The position numbers and the translations under genes are program-made. Source: Litorilinea aerophila (lineage in GTDB: Bacteria; Chloroflexota; Anaerolineae; Caldilineales; Caldilineaceae). Taken from it: 64,000 bases of DNA. The notes beneath the pieces are model-generated. The model was not told the origin of the DNA, made no database searches, and worked only from the letters and a program-made list of their open reading frames with translations. The stretch covers positions 124,001 to 188,000 of the forward strand of contig NZ_VIGC02000003.1 of the NCBI RefSeq assembly GCF_006569185.2. Direction: 5' to 3'. Shown here in pieces: positions 47,745-57,134 of this stretch. How positions within the stretch are numbered: position 1 is the first letter of the stretch; the number at the start of each line of letters is the position of its first letter.

Positions 47745-49505
47745 TCACAGAGCCGGGCGCAGCCGATACAACGCCGGGCCGTGGGCGAAGTAGAGGGTCC
47801 CGTCCGGGGTGAAGGTCGCGGCCCGCACCGGGCCTGGCAGTTGGCTCACCTGCCGCTGGGCGCCCGACGCCACATCCAGGGACCAGAGCCCCTCTTCGTC
47901 GAAGATCAGGAGCCGTTGCCCGTCGGGCGTGGCCAACAGGTGATGGCAGGCCGCAGCCCGGGGATAGACGGCCTCCCAGGCCCACCGGGCCGGGTCGAAA
48001 CCCCACAGCTCCCGGTCCACGGCCACCCAGACCCGGCCGCCCGCCGCGGCCACCTCCCGGGGGCGGCGCCCCGCGGGAAAGGTGTGCTGCCAGACGATCT
48101 CCCCCTGAGGATCCCACACCACGAAGTGAAAAGGCTCCGTCTTGGGCGGAAGGCCATTGCCCTCGCCGCCGGTGGTGAAGTAGAGGAAGCGCTCATCCGC
48201 CGCCAGGCCCACCACCGCCTGGCCCGGCACCGGGTCCACCCAGGCGGTCACCGCCAGGGTCGCGGTATCCACCCGGGTAAGGCCGCCGCCGTAGACGCCG
48301 TAGCGGGCCATCCAGCCTGTCCAGAAATGTCCGTCCGGGCCGATGACGCTCCGGGCCTCGGGCCGGATGAGGAGCGGCTCTGGTCCGGCCGGCTCCCGGG
48401 GCAGGGTGCGGGGATTCTCGTTGTCCACCTGGTTCCAGGGCCGGCCGGGGTCGTAGACCACATGGTCGCCGCCGGCATAGGCCGACAGGAAGAGCCGCCC
48501 GTTCCGCCATGCCATGCCGTAGACTTCGCCCCCCTGGTCACAGACCACCTGGGAGTTCCAGGTCTCTCCGCTGGTGGGGTTGTAGCAAAAGATGGTCTGG
48601 CCGAAGCTGGAGGAGCCCCAGAGGCGCCCCTGCTCGTCGGCCACCAGGGTCATGATGCGGGTGGGTGGCCGGGGCGTGGGGATGGGGCGCAGCTGTGGGC
48701 GCACTTCCCCGGGCGCCATCACGTAGTACTCCTGGCCCCGCACGGCAAAGATGCGCCCATCCGCCAGGGGGATGCGGTGACGGGTGCCTCCGTAGGGTGG
48801 CGGACTTTCCGCCGGCAGCAGGCTGGCGTCCCCGGCCATGGGTGCCAGGTTCTCCAGATGGTAGAAGGCCAGCTCGCCTTCGCTTTCGGTGCAGAGGAAA
48901 CGGTCGGTGATGGCCCGCACCTGGGCGCCGGGCCGGCCGAACCGTCGTACCTTCCCCGTGGCGATCTCCCAGAGGGCCAGGTGCATCTCCGCCATGCCAC
49001 AGGTGACCAGGATGTGGCCGGGGATGGCGTAGACCATGCGGCTGTAGAGGTTGTCCGGGTTGTCGGACATCCGCCCCAGGTTTTCCAGACGATGGGCCGC
49101 CGGGTCGTAGCGCAGGAGGACGCAGCCGGGGTAGGTGCCGCCGTAGATCAGGCCGTCGGAGCCCTGGCACAGGTTCCAGATGTAGGTCTCGTGCTCGTCC
49201 CGCAGGGGCTCGGCCCAGGTGCGGGTGCGCAGGTCCAGGCTGTGGAGGTAGCCAAAGCGGGGGCAGGTGCCCACCAGCAGTCGCTCATTTTGCCAGTTGA
49301 GGACGGCCCAGGCGCCCTCGTCACCGGGCAGGGGCAGGGACTCCCCCTGGCCGCTCTCGGGATCCACCAGGATCAGGTTGCCGGTGGCGCCGGCGGCGAA
49401 GTTGGAGAGGACCACCTTCTCCCGTCTATCCCGGGGATCCTGGACGGTGGTGCTGCCCAGGATGTTGAAGTTGCGACAGGGTTGGCTGACCCGTTGATAG
49501 CTCAT
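47745..49505 (-). CDS. beta-propeller-like protein of unknown function
   Basis: A 586-aa protein without signal peptide, made of repeated blade-like segments with recurrent patterns such as GLIYGGTYPGCVLLRYDPAA, GRLWGSSSFGQTIFCYNPTS, GRVWVAVDRELWGFDPA and GTLYFAHGPALYRL. This fits a seven- or eight-bladed propeller of the kind found in lyases, lactonases and scaffold proteins. Some polysaccharide-processing enzymes have such folds, but no catalytic set was recognised. The start is the ATG at 49505, overlapping the stop of the toroid enzyme gene as ATGA. Last gene of the Dpp-type cluster; context suggests it acts on imported glycan fragments. Confidence 0.7.
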   Translation of the reverse strand: MSYQRVSQPCRNFNILGSTTVQDPRDRREKVVLSNFAAGATGNLILVDPESGQGESLPLPGDEGAWAVLNWQNERLLVGTCPRFGYLHSLDLRTRTWAEPLRDEHETYIWNLCQGSDGLIYGGTYPGCVLLRYDPAAHRLENLGRMSDNPDNLYSRMVYAIPGHILVTCGMAEMHLALWEIATGKVRRFGRPGAQVRAITDRFLCTESEGELAFYHLENLAPMAGDASLLPAESPPPYGGTRHRIPLADGRIFAVRGQEYYVMAPGEVRPQLRPIPTPRPPTRIMTLVADEQGRLWGSSSFGQTIFCYNPTSGETWNSQVVCDQGGEVYGMAWRNGRLFLSAYAGGDHVVYDPGRPWNQVDNENPRTLPREPAGPEPLLIRPEARSVIGPDGHFWTGWMARYGVYGGGLTRVDTATLAVTAWVDPVPGQAVVGLAADERFLYFTTGGEGNGLPPKTEPFHFVVWDPQGEIVWQHTFPAGRRPREVAAAGGRVWVAVDRELWGFDPARWAWEAVYPRAAACHHLLATPDGQRLLIFDEEGLWSLDVASGAQRQVSQLPGPVRAATFTPDGTLYFAHGPALYRLRPAL

Positions 49506-51214
49506 GGCTCGATGGGCTCCAGGCGCAGGGTGGCCGGCCCCCGGTCCAGGGGGACAGTCACGATGGCGGCTGCCTCTTCCAGGGGACCTGCGCCGTCGGC
49601 CGCGTAGGGGTTGAAGGGATGGACCGGCCAGCGGACGGTTGCGCCAGCCGGTAGCTCCAGCCGCCATGGGCCGTGGGCGATCCAGTCATTCTCCCCGGCT
49701 GTGTAGCTCCAGGCCGCGTCCGTGACCGATCTGTTTTCGCCGTTGCCAGTCTGCAGCGGCTGGCCAGGGCGGAGCTTGAAGGCAAGCTGTCCCCAGGCCG
49801 GCGCGTCCTCGGGGCCGGAGAGGGTCAGGCGCACTCCCTGCCCGTCTTCGATGGCGACCTGCAGGGCGCAGACATGTTCGCCGTAGGCCAGGACCACGCC
49901 GTCTGCCTCCGCACCGGGCTGGAGGGTGGCCCCAGTGGGCAGGTAGAGCCGGTCCGGGCCTTCTCCTACCACGCCTTCCCCTACCACAAAGGTGCTGAAT
50001 TCGGGCTGATCCTTGGCGTTACCGCCGCCGATGACCAGGCCGGCTGTCTGATGCCAGACGCTCAAAAATTGCTGGCGATCCTGCCCCCAGCGGGTCTCCA
50101 CCGGCGGGGTCACAATGCCGCTCAGGCAATAGAGCCAGCCGTCCTGGCGGCGGATGATGGCGTGCTCCGGGTCGTGGATGTGGTAGCGCTCCTGATCCTG
50201 GGGGATGGGCGCCTCGGGGCCGTCGGCGAAGTGGTGCAGCACCGGCGCCACCAGGGGGCTCAGGCCGAAGTCGCCGCCTGCGATCTTGGGGCCTTGGGCT
50301 GTCAGGTTGTAGGTGAGGTGGGGCAGGGGATGGGCGGCCCGCTGGGCTAGCCAGTTTTCCACCAGGAAACGGGCATAGCGGCGCCCCTGGGGAAAGAGGC
50401 TGAAGGCGGAGAGACCCCGCACGTTGACCTGGTCGTGGTACTTGACCCGGCCGTCGATGGTCTCCATGAGCCGGCCGTCGGGATAGGTGTAGCGGATGTG
50501 GAAATCGGTGGCCCGGGCCAGGGCCGGCAGCACCGTGTCGTCCTGGGAGAAGAAGTAGTAGAGGCCCAGGGCATGGACGTAGACCGTGTTGTAGAGGGTG
50601 GTGGGGCCATGGTGCTCCCGCCAGTAGCCCTGGGGCGTCTGGGCTTCCACCACCCGTTGCATCATCCGCCGGCCGGCTTCCTGCCACTCGGGGCGGCCGA
50701 AGATCTGGCCAGCCCGATAGCTGGCCATGGCGTTCCAGGTGGGGATGTTGTGGACTCGTCCATTGGCCAGGTTGGCGGTGATGCCGTCGTAGGCCAGGGT
50801 GAGGCCCTCGGCCCAGCGCTGCCGGCGGTCCGGATCCAGCTCCTCCTCCAGGAGTGCGTACGTCTCCAGCCAGTGGTACATGGACCAGGGCATGTAGATG
50901 GGGCCCCAGGTGGAGCCGTCCACCTTGACAAATTCCACCTGGCCGTCGGGGTACTGGAAGTCCCGCAGGGCGTCGCCGCCCCGCAGCACGTACTCCAGGA
51001 TGCGCCCGTCCTGGGCGTAGGAGTTGTCCGGGTCCTGGGTCCGGTAGAGGAGGGCCAGGGGGTAGATGATGTCCTGGTTGGTGACGGCCCAGCCGCCTTC
51101 GGTGAGGAAGCGGCCGGTGGCCGGGTCGAAGCGGGCCAGGTTCATCTCCACATCCTCCACCAGGGTGCGCAGGATCTGGCGGCGGATCTCCTGGCGCAGT
51201 GCGTTCTCAGCCAT
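49502..51214 (-). CDS. putative (alpha/alpha)-toroid glycan-active enzyme
   Basis: A 570-aa protein with no signal peptide. The N-terminal two thirds is helical and rich in aromatic residues (SMYHWLETYALLEEELDPDR; YNTVYVHALGLYYFFSQDDT; YHDQVNVRGLSAFSLFPQGR), like the (alpha/alpha) toroids of polysaccharide lyases and unsaturated glycan hydrolases. From about residue 330 it is beta-rich, like the beta-sandwich that follows such toroids. Conserved-looking His/Tyr pairs occur, but I cannot assign a family. It overlaps the upstream ATPase gene by 8 bp and the propeller gene by 4 bp, so the three are coupled. Role: probably degradation of an imported oligosaccharide (inference). Confidence 0.62.
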   Translation of the reverse strand: MAENALRQEIRRQILRTLVEDVEMNLARFDPATGRFLTEGGWAVTNQDIIYPLALLYRTQDPDNSYAQDGRILEYVLRGGDALRDFQYPDGQVEFVKVDGSTWGPIYMPWSMYHWLETYALLEEELDPDRRQRWAEGLTLAYDGITANLANGRVHNIPTWNAMASYRAGQIFGRPEWQEAGRRMMQRVVEAQTPQGYWREHHGPTTLYNTVYVHALGLYYFFSQDDTVLPALARATDFHIRYTYPDGRLMETIDGRVKYHDQVNVRGLSAFSLFPQGRRYARFLVENWLAQRAAHPLPHLTYNLTAQGPKIAGGDFGLSPLVAPVLHHFADGPEAPIPQDQERYHIHDPEHAIIRRQDGWLYCLSGIVTPPVETRWGQDRQQFLSVWHQTAGLVIGGGNAKDQPEFSTFVVGEGVVGEGPDRLYLPTGATLQPGAEADGVVLAYGEHVCALQVAIEDGQGVRLTLSGPEDAPAWGQLAFKLRPGQPLQTGNGENRSVTDAAWSYTAGENDWIAHGPWRLELPAGATVRWPVHPFNPYAADGAGPLEEAAAIVTVPLDRGPATLRLEPIEP

Positions 51215-52283
51215 GGGGCTCCCTTTCTGTGGGCAGGGCGGTTGAAACGGCATCGGAGGCGGCGGGCAATTCCGGCGCGTAGAGCAGGCAGCGGGCCAGA
51301 TGGCCGTCGCCCGTGTCGTAGACGGGCGGCTCCAACCGGTCACAGAGGCCGGGCATGAAGGCCGTGCAGCGGGGGTGGAACGGGCAGCCGGGCGGGATGT
51401 TGTAGGGATCGGGCACCATGCCCTCGATGGTGTCCAGCCGCTTGCGGCGCTGGCGGTCGATCTTGGGGATGGAGCGCAGCAGGGCCTGGGTGTAGGGGTG
51501 TTTGGGCTCCCGGAAGATGGAGACCACATCGGCCCGCTCCACCACCTGGCCCAGGTACATGACGATCACCTCGTCGGCCATCTCGGCCACCACGCCCAGG
51601 TCGTGGGTGATGAAGAGGATGGCCATGCCCAGCTCCTGCTGGAGCTCCCGCATGAGGGCCAGGATCTGGGTTTCGGTGGTGACGTCCAGCGCGGTGGTGG
51701 GTTCATCGGCGATGAGGAGGCTGGGACGACAGACCAACGCCCGGGCGATCATGGCCCGCTGGCGCATGCCGCCGGAAAGCTCCCAGGGGTACTGGTCCAC
51801 CACGTGCTCGGGGCGGGGCAGGCCGCAGCGCCGCAGCATGTCCACCGCGCTCTCCCGGGCCTGTTCTTTGGTCACGTCCTGGTGCAGGAGGATGGCCTCC
51901 ATGATCTGGCTGCCGATGGTGTGGACCGGTGAGAAGGAGGTCATGGGTTCCTGGAAGACCATGGAGATCTCGGCCCCGCGGATGGCCCGGATCTCCCTGC
52001 CTGTGGGGCTGAGCGCGGCCAGGTCGATGACCTCCACCTGTCCATCGGGCTTCTGACGATGGAGCAGGATCTCTCCGTCCACGATCTTGCCGGGCCGGGG
52101 CACGATGTTCAGGATGGCCCGGGCGGTCACGCTCTTGCCGCAGCCACTTTCGCCCACGACGCAGAGGGTCTGGCCCCGTTTGACCGTGAAGCTGACCCCG
52201 TCTACGGCCTTGACCGTGCCTTCGTCCAGATAAAAGTAGACCCGCAGGTCGTTGATTTCCAGCAGTGTGTCGTGGTTGGTCAT
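51207..52283 (-). CDS. oligopeptide/oligosaccharide ABC transporter ATPase (DppD/OppD type)
   Basis: A 358-aa ATPase of the Opp/Dpp family. Motifs: Walker A GESGCGKSV, Q-loop MVFQEPMTSFSPVHTI, signature LSGGMRQRAMIARAL, Walker B LLIADEPTTALDV, switch His ITHDLGVVAEM. The C-terminal extension has HPYTQALLRSIPKI and the Cys-containing NIPPGCPFHPRCTAFMPGLC, a region associated with an Fe-S cluster in some family members. An F-type partner ATPase is normally encoded next to it, but here the toroid enzyme gene takes that position. Confidence 0.94.
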   Translation of the reverse strand: MTNHDTLLEINDLRVYFYLDEGTVKAVDGVSFTVKRGQTLCVVGESGCGKSVTARAILNIVPRPGKIVDGEILLHRQKPDGQVEVIDLAALSPTGREIRAIRGAEISMVFQEPMTSFSPVHTIGSQIMEAILLHQDVTKEQARESAVDMLRRCGLPRPEHVVDQYPWELSGGMRQRAMIARALVCRPSLLIADEPTTALDVTTETQILALMRELQQELGMAILFITHDLGVVAEMADEVIVMYLGQVVERADVVSIFREPKHPYTQALLRSIPKIDRQRRKRLDTIEGMVPDPYNIPPGCPFHPRCTAFMPGLCDRLEPPVYDTGDGHLARCLLYAPELPAASDAVSTALPTEREPHG

Positions 52284-52372
52284 GGAAAGTCCTGAATTCT
52301 TTGCTGCCCGGGGGCGCTTGAACGCCTGGAGGGGGCACAGTGTCCACGCTCCCGGTCTCTGGGCATCCCAAT

Positions 52373-53566
52373 TTACGCGTACGGATCGGCGGCGTCCCGC
52401 AGGCCATCGCCCATGAAATTGAAGGAGAGGATGGCCGCCACCACGAAGAAGGCGGGGTAGAGCAGCCAGGGCGCCAGGGCCACCGTCTGCAGATTCTGGG
52501 CCTCCTGCAGCAGCACCCCCCAGCTGATGGTGGGGGGACGCAGGCCCAGCCCCAGGAAGGAGAGGCTGGTCTCGCCCAGGATCATGCCGGGGATGGCCAG
52601 GGTGAGGGAGGCGACGATGTAGCTCATGAAGGAGGGCAACATGTGGCGCAGGATTACCCGCAGCTCGCTGGCGTTGATGAGCTTGGCCGCCATGACGTAC
52701 TCCTCCTCTCGCACAGCCAGGAAGCGTCCCCGCACCACTCGAGCCAGCCCTGTCCAGCCGATGAGGGAGAGGAGCACCACGATGGCAAAGTAGCGCTGCA
52801 CCGAGCTCCAGTCCCGGGGGAGGGCCGCGCTCAGGGCCATCCAGAGGGGGATGGTGGGAATGGAGCGCAGGAACTCGATGAGGCGCTGGATCAGCAGGTC
52901 GATGACGCCGCCGAAATAGCCGGAGATGCCGCCCATGAGGATGCCGATGACGAAGCTGAGGAAGACGCCGATCAGTCCGATGGAGAGGGAGATGCGGGAA
53001 CCGTAGAGCAGCCGGGAGAACATATCCCGTCCCAGACGGTCGGTGCCCATCAGATGGATGCGCAGCCCGTCGGTGTCCGCCGCCGGGTCCAGGCCAAAGA
53101 GGTGGCGGTCCGACTCAAAAAGGCCCCACATTTTGTAGGGATCGCCCTTGACAAAAAAGTAGATGGGATAGCGTTTTTCCAGGTCCGGCTCATAGGTGAT
53201 GATGTAGGTTTCTGCGTCCCGAGTTCGCTTCAGCCCATAAATAAAAGGCCGAAGGTGAAATTGCCCTTCGTGGAAGAAATGGATGGACTGGGGCGGCACG
53301 AAGGTGTAGCGGCGCTCAAAGGCGTTGGGGTCGTAGGGAGCCAGAAACTCGCAGAAGATGGCCAGCAGGTAGAAGATGGCGATGACCGTGGTACCCACCA
53401 TGGCCAGCCGGTGCTTCCGAAAACGCCACCACATGAGCTGCAGCTGGGAGGCCACATAGACCCGCTCTTCGGGGACGCCGGCCTCCAGCTGTTGCTCGGG
53501 GATGGAGAGGGCGCTCTTCTCTTTTTCGGCCTGGATGCGCCGGGCAATTCTGGCAAGCAAGGACAT
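52373..53566 (-). CDS. Opp/Dpp-type ABC transporter permease (DppC)
   Basis: A 397-aa inner-membrane permease. An amphipathic N terminus and helix 1 (LAMVGTTVIAIFYLLAIFCE) are followed by an extracytoplasmic loop of about 115 residues, then LMGTDRLGRDMFSRLLYGSR and SLSIGLIGVFLSFVIGILMG, the family hallmark. The EAA-like loop is EEYVMAAKLINASELRVILR followed by HMLP, and the C terminus SFNFMGDGLRDAADPYA is canonical. It lies 9 bp after dppB-like and 89 bp before the ATPase gene. Confidence 0.94.
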   Translation of the reverse strand: MSLLARIARRIQAEKEKSALSIPEQQLEAGVPEERVYVASQLQLMWWRFRKHRLAMVGTTVIAIFYLLAIFCEFLAPYDPNAFERRYTFVPPQSIHFFHEGQFHLRPFIYGLKRTRDAETYIITYEPDLEKRYPIYFFVKGDPYKMWGLFESDRHLFGLDPAADTDGLRIHLMGTDRLGRDMFSRLLYGSRISLSIGLIGVFLSFVIGILMGGISGYFGGVIDLLIQRLIEFLRSIPTIPLWMALSAALPRDWSSVQRYFAIVVLLSLIGWTGLARVVRGRFLAVREEEYVMAAKLINASELRVILRHMLPSFMSYIVASLTLAIPGMILGETSLSFLGLGLRPPTISWGVLLQEAQNLQTVALAPWLLYPAFFVVAAILSFNFMGDGLRDAADPYA

Positions 53567-53575
53567 GGCACTCCT

Positions 53576-54574
53576 CTAGCGGGATTCCACACTTTCGAAG
53601 CGGATGCGGGGGTCGACGATGACCAGCAGGATGTCGGAGATCAGGGTCCCAATGACCGTCAGCACGCTCAGCAGCATTACAAATGACGCGGCCAGGTACA
53701 TGTCCTGGGAGAGCAGAGCCTTGAGCAGGAGGGGGCCCGTGGTGGGCAGGCTCAGCACAATGGCCACGATGGTGGTGCCGGAGATGAGACCCGGTAGCAT
53801 CCAGCCGATGGTGCTGACGAAGGGGCTCATGGCGATGCGGGTGGGGTACTTCAGCACCAGCCGGGTTTCGGACAGGCCGCTGGCCCGGGCCGCCTCCACG
53901 TAGGGCTGGTAGAGTTCGTCCAGCAGGTTGGCCCGCATGGTACGGATCATGCCCGCGGTGCCGCTGGTGCCGATGATCACCATGGGCACCCAGATGCGCT
54001 TGAGCACCTCCATGATCTTGGGCCAGGTCCACGGTTCACCGATGTACTCGGGGCCGTAGAGCCCGCCCAGGTTCACGCCGAAGGTGCTCCAGGCCCACCA
54101 AAGGATCACCAGGGCCAGCAGGAAGTCCGGGATGCCGATGCCCAGGAAGCCGATGAAGGTGAAGATGTAGTCGCCGATGGAGTACTGGTGGGTGGCCGAA
54201 TAGATGCCGATGGGGATGGCCACCGCCCAGATGAAGAGGGTGCTCAGCAGGGAGATCAGGGCGGTCAGCCCGATCCGCTCCATGACCAGGTCCTTGACCG
54301 GGCGGTTCCAGTCGAAGGAGACGCCCATATCCCCCCGCACGAAGCGGGTGATCCACTTCCAGTAGCGGACGTAGACCGGCTGGTCCAGGCCGTAGCGCTC
54401 CTTGAGCGCGGCCAGTTCGGACTGGCTCAGCCGGGACCCCTGCTGCTCCAGCTGACCGATGTAGCTGCTCAGGTAGTCGCCGGGGGGCAGCTCGATGATG
54501 GCGTAGGAGACGATGGAGATCAGGATCAAGGTGGGTATTACATACAGGATGCGCCGAATGATGAATCCGAGCAT
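53576..54574 (-). CDS. Opp/Dpp-type ABC transporter permease (DppB)
   Basis: A 332-aa inner-membrane permease with the standard start FIIRRILYVIPTLILISIVS, the periplasmic segment LDQPVYVRYWKWITRFVRGD followed by MGVSF, and the EAA-like loop PYVEAARASGLSETRLVLKY. The C terminus ILLVIVDPRIRFESVESR is typical. The ATG at 54574 follows the SBP gene after 113 bp that contain a long hairpin. Confidence 0.94.
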   Translation of the reverse strand: MLGFIIRRILYVIPTLILISIVSYAIIELPPGDYLSSYIGQLEQQGSRLSQSELAALKERYGLDQPVYVRYWKWITRFVRGDMGVSFDWNRPVKDLVMERIGLTALISLLSTLFIWAVAIPIGIYSATHQYSIGDYIFTFIGFLGIGIPDFLLALVILWWAWSTFGVNLGGLYGPEYIGEPWTWPKIMEVLKRIWVPMVIIGTSGTAGMIRTMRANLLDELYQPYVEAARASGLSETRLVLKYPTRIAMSPFVSTIGWMLPGLISGTTIVAIVLSLPTTGPLLLKALLSQDMYLAASFVMLLSVLTVIGTLISDILLVIVDPRIRFESVESR

Positions 54575-54615
54575 AGGGTTGTCCTGTGAAAGTCACACGC
54601 TGCCGATCGATGGGC

Positions 54616-54653
54616 GGGCTGGGCAGCGGACAGGGCTGTCCACTGCCCAGCCC
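54616..54653 (-). promoter_or_regulatory. intercistronic hairpin between SBP and DppB
   Basis: GGGCTGGGCAG (54616-54626) pairs with 54643-54653, with an inner GGACA/TGTCC stem and GGGC loop. It lies 34 bp past the SBP stop and 41 bp before the permease start. Confidence 0.7.
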
Positions 54654-54687
54654 ACAGGCTTGGGGCAGGCTGTGCTATCGCCTGCTG

Positions 54688-56673
54688 CTATTCGTCGATG
54701 TAGTACTGTTCGGCCCAGGCGTCCGAGTCATGCAGCACGCAGTAGTTGACCTCGGGCACGTTGCGGAAGTTGTTCTTGACGATCTTGATGTTGGGGCCGG
54801 GCCCCACCGTCAAAATTTCCCAGACGTTCTCCAGGTCTAGCCGCTCGATCTCCTCCAGGATCTCCATCTGACGGGCCGAGTCCACGGTGACCTTGGCCTC
54901 GTCGAAGAGGAGCTGGGCCTTGCGCGCGGGGCTGTCGGCCGGCGGCTCCACGCCTTCCGTGCCGCCGCTGCTGTACCAGGTTCCCCAGGCCGGCGCCCAG
55001 TAGGTGCTGTTGGAGACCGGGGCATAGGAGCGCAGGTAGGTGAATCGGGCCAGCCCGCCGATGCTGTCCTTCACGTAGGCGGTGAAGGGGTATTCGAAGG
55101 AGAAGATCCGGGGCCACCAGAGATCGTAGCTGATCTCCTGGGGCGAGACCTGGATGCCGATGTCCTCCCAGTAGCTGGCGATGAGCTCCACCGCGTCCAC
55201 GAAGGTCTGGCCGGAGAAGACATCCACGTTCAGGACGATGGGCTCGCCATCCGGGCGCAGGCGCATGCCGTTGCTATCCTTCTCCAGACCGATTTCATCC
55301 AGCAGTTGGTTGGCTGCCTCTGGGTCGTAGCGGTAGACCTCGAAGAGCTCGGGCTCGTCCTGGAGGTTGGGGAAAGCCACCTCGATGGGGGCATTCTCGC
55401 CCAGGTAGACCAGCTCGTTGAGCTCTTCCCGGTTGATGGCCAGGTTCAGGGCCTTGCGGAAGCGGATGTCGGTGATGAGGCTGTAGATGAACTCGTCGTC
55501 CCCCACGTAGTTCTGATTGGGGAAGATGGTCACGCCCATGGGATGTTCGGCCATGGCCTTGATGACCCGATAGTCGCCCTGCTCCCGGTTCTGCATGAAG
55601 AGGGGCAGGTCGCTCAGGCTGATGTTGCGGCTCTGGTAGTCCAGTTCGCCGGCGATGGCCTTGAGGGTGACCATCTGGCGATCTTCCACAGCCTGCAGGC
55701 GGATCTGGTCGATGTAGGGGAGCTGGCGGCCCTGGGGATCGATCTTGTAGAAGTAGGGGTTGCGCTCAAAGATCCAGGGCGGCCCGGCGGCGGTGAGCTT
55801 CCAGGCCCGCAGCACCGGCAGGTCCGGGTTGATGGCGATGCCCATCTTGTCCTGGATGAGCTGTACCCAGGATTCCAGGCCGGCCTCGTCCACTTTTGCC
55901 TGCAGCTCGTCCGGGTCCGCGTAGTTGGGGTGGAACTGTTTCAGATAGTGGGCCGGCGCCTTGCCGATGTCCCCACCCCAGACGTAGGCCAGGTTGAGCA
56001 GGAAGAGGCCGTTGGGCTGGGCGAACTTCACCTTGAAAGTGTGGTCGTCGATGCGCTCGAAGACGGCGGGCTCGCCGCCGGCCATGATGATGGTGGGCGG
56101 CGCCGGCGACAGCTCGGGATTCATGGCGATGTCCTCATACCAGAACATGATGTCTTCGGTGGTGAAGGGCTCGCCGTCGGACCACTTGTGGCCCTTGCGG
56201 ATGGTGAAGGTGAATTCGGTGCCGTCGTCGGAGACTTCCACTGACTCGGCCAGGTTGGGGCGCCACTCGGTGCAGGTCTCGTCGTAGAGGACCCACGGTT
56301 CTATGGAGTAGCCGCTGGCGCCGTTGGCGTCGGCCTGGCCGGTCACGGCCATGTCCCAGATGCCGCCGTACTTGCCGGGCTGCTCCAGGGGTTCCACCAC
56401 CAGGGGCGTCTCGGGGAGCCGCTCTTCCAGGGGGGGCAGCTCGCCGGCCGCCACCTTTTCCGCCAACATGGGGGCCTCGTTGCCCGAGTCCACGGGGGCG
56501 GTAGCCACGGATTCGGTGCTGCTGGATGCTTCCTGGGCGGGGGCCGGTTCATTGGCCGAGGGCGCAGCAGGCGGCGGCGCAGTGGGGCCGCCACAGGCTG
56601 CCAGCAGCGCGGCCAACACCAGGGTAGCCAGCAGCGGGAACAGATGGGTTCGTGCAGACGCGTTCCAGTGCAT
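54688..56673 (-). CDS. family-5 solute-binding lipoprotein (oligopeptide/oligosaccharide type)
   Basis: A 661-aa SBP_bac_5 protein. Signal LFPLLATLVLAALLAAC with lipobox LAAC anchors it near residue 26; a Pro/Ala/Ser/Glu-rich linker follows. Family features: FTFTIRKGHKWSDGEPFTTE, IDDHTFKVKFAQPNG, DIRFRKALNLAINREELNEL and YDPEAANQLLDEIG. The ATG at 56673 follows AAAGGAGGTCCC, a near-perfect ribosome site. In thermophiles and Chloroflexota many such proteins bind oligosaccharides rather than peptides, and the two carbohydrate-enzyme-like genes at the end of the cluster support that (inference). Confidence 0.93.
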   Translation of the reverse strand: MHWNASARTHLFPLLATLVLAALLAACGGPTAPPPAAPSANEPAPAQEASSSTESVATAPVDSGNEAPMLAEKVAAGELPPLEERLPETPLVVEPLEQPGKYGGIWDMAVTGQADANGASGYSIEPWVLYDETCTEWRPNLAESVEVSDDGTEFTFTIRKGHKWSDGEPFTTEDIMFWYEDIAMNPELSPAPPTIIMAGGEPAVFERIDDHTFKVKFAQPNGLFLLNLAYVWGGDIGKAPAHYLKQFHPNYADPDELQAKVDEAGLESWVQLIQDKMGIAINPDLPVLRAWKLTAAGPPWIFERNPYFYKIDPQGRQLPYIDQIRLQAVEDRQMVTLKAIAGELDYQSRNISLSDLPLFMQNREQGDYRVIKAMAEHPMGVTIFPNQNYVGDDEFIYSLITDIRFRKALNLAINREELNELVYLGENAPIEVAFPNLQDEPELFEVYRYDPEAANQLLDEIGLEKDSNGMRLRPDGEPIVLNVDVFSGQTFVDAVELIASYWEDIGIQVSPQEISYDLWWPRIFSFEYPFTAYVKDSIGGLARFTYLRSYAPVSNSTYWAPAWGTWYSSGGTEGVEPPADSPARKAQLLFDEAKVTVDSARQMEILEEIERLDLENVWEILTVGPGPNIKIVKNNFRNVPEVNYCVLHDSDAWAEQYYIDE

Positions 56674-56730
56674 GGGACCTCCTTTGATGGACATGCGATT
56701 GAATAGCCAAAGAGAGATGGCGAATGGCCG

Positions 56731-56773
56731 ATGGCAATCGACCCATGGCAATCGAACGGTGAATGGCAATCGA
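56731..56773 (+). repeat. three copies of an 11-bp motif
   Basis: ATGGCAATCGA occurs at 56731, 56745 and 56763 within the SBP leader region, amid degenerate relatives (GCGAATGGCCG). Possibly a short tandem repeat, possibly binding sites. Confidence 0.6.
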
Positions 56774-56953
56774 ATGACAAGAGCTGTGTCCGGCGGTCCA
56801 GGTTTATGGGAGGGACCGCCTGGCGTCGGAGGGGGCAACGGACAGCAGTACGGGAATACCGGGTCGCCCTGCAGTCGGCGGTGGTGGCCGATCCTGGGCT
56901 GGCCCTGGCTGCGCCGCTATTTTGTTCGCCTGTAGAACTAACGGCCTGGGTGT

Positions 56954-56982
56954 ATTGTAGCATACCCATGGGGTGACGTCAA
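56954..56982 (-). promoter_or_regulatory. promoter of the Dpp-type operon
   Basis: Minus strand TTGACG (56982-56977), 17 bp ending TGC, TACAAT (56959-56954). The leader to the SBP ATG is about 270 nt. No riboswitch was recognised in it. Confidence 0.6.
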
Positions 56983-57018
56983 CCGCCATTTTCGGCGGGC
57001 ATTACACCGCCGCCTGTT

Positions 57019-57047
57019 TTGACACCCGTTCTCCTTCGTGTTAGGAT
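57019..57047 (+). promoter_or_regulatory. rpmB promoter
   Basis: TTGACA (57019-57024), 17 bp, TAGGAT (57042-57047), 88 bp before the rpmB start. Confidence 0.6.
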
Positions 57048-57134
57048 AGGCAGGTTGCGACATTATTTCGACCCATGGAACGGTGCAGGCCACTGGCCTG
57101 GGCTACCCAATGAGTCAGTCCGGAGGATGTCAAC

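Noticed and set aside
56674-56953. possible riboswitch in the long Dpp leader
   Set aside because: No known aptamer pattern or terminator/anti-terminator pair was recognised.
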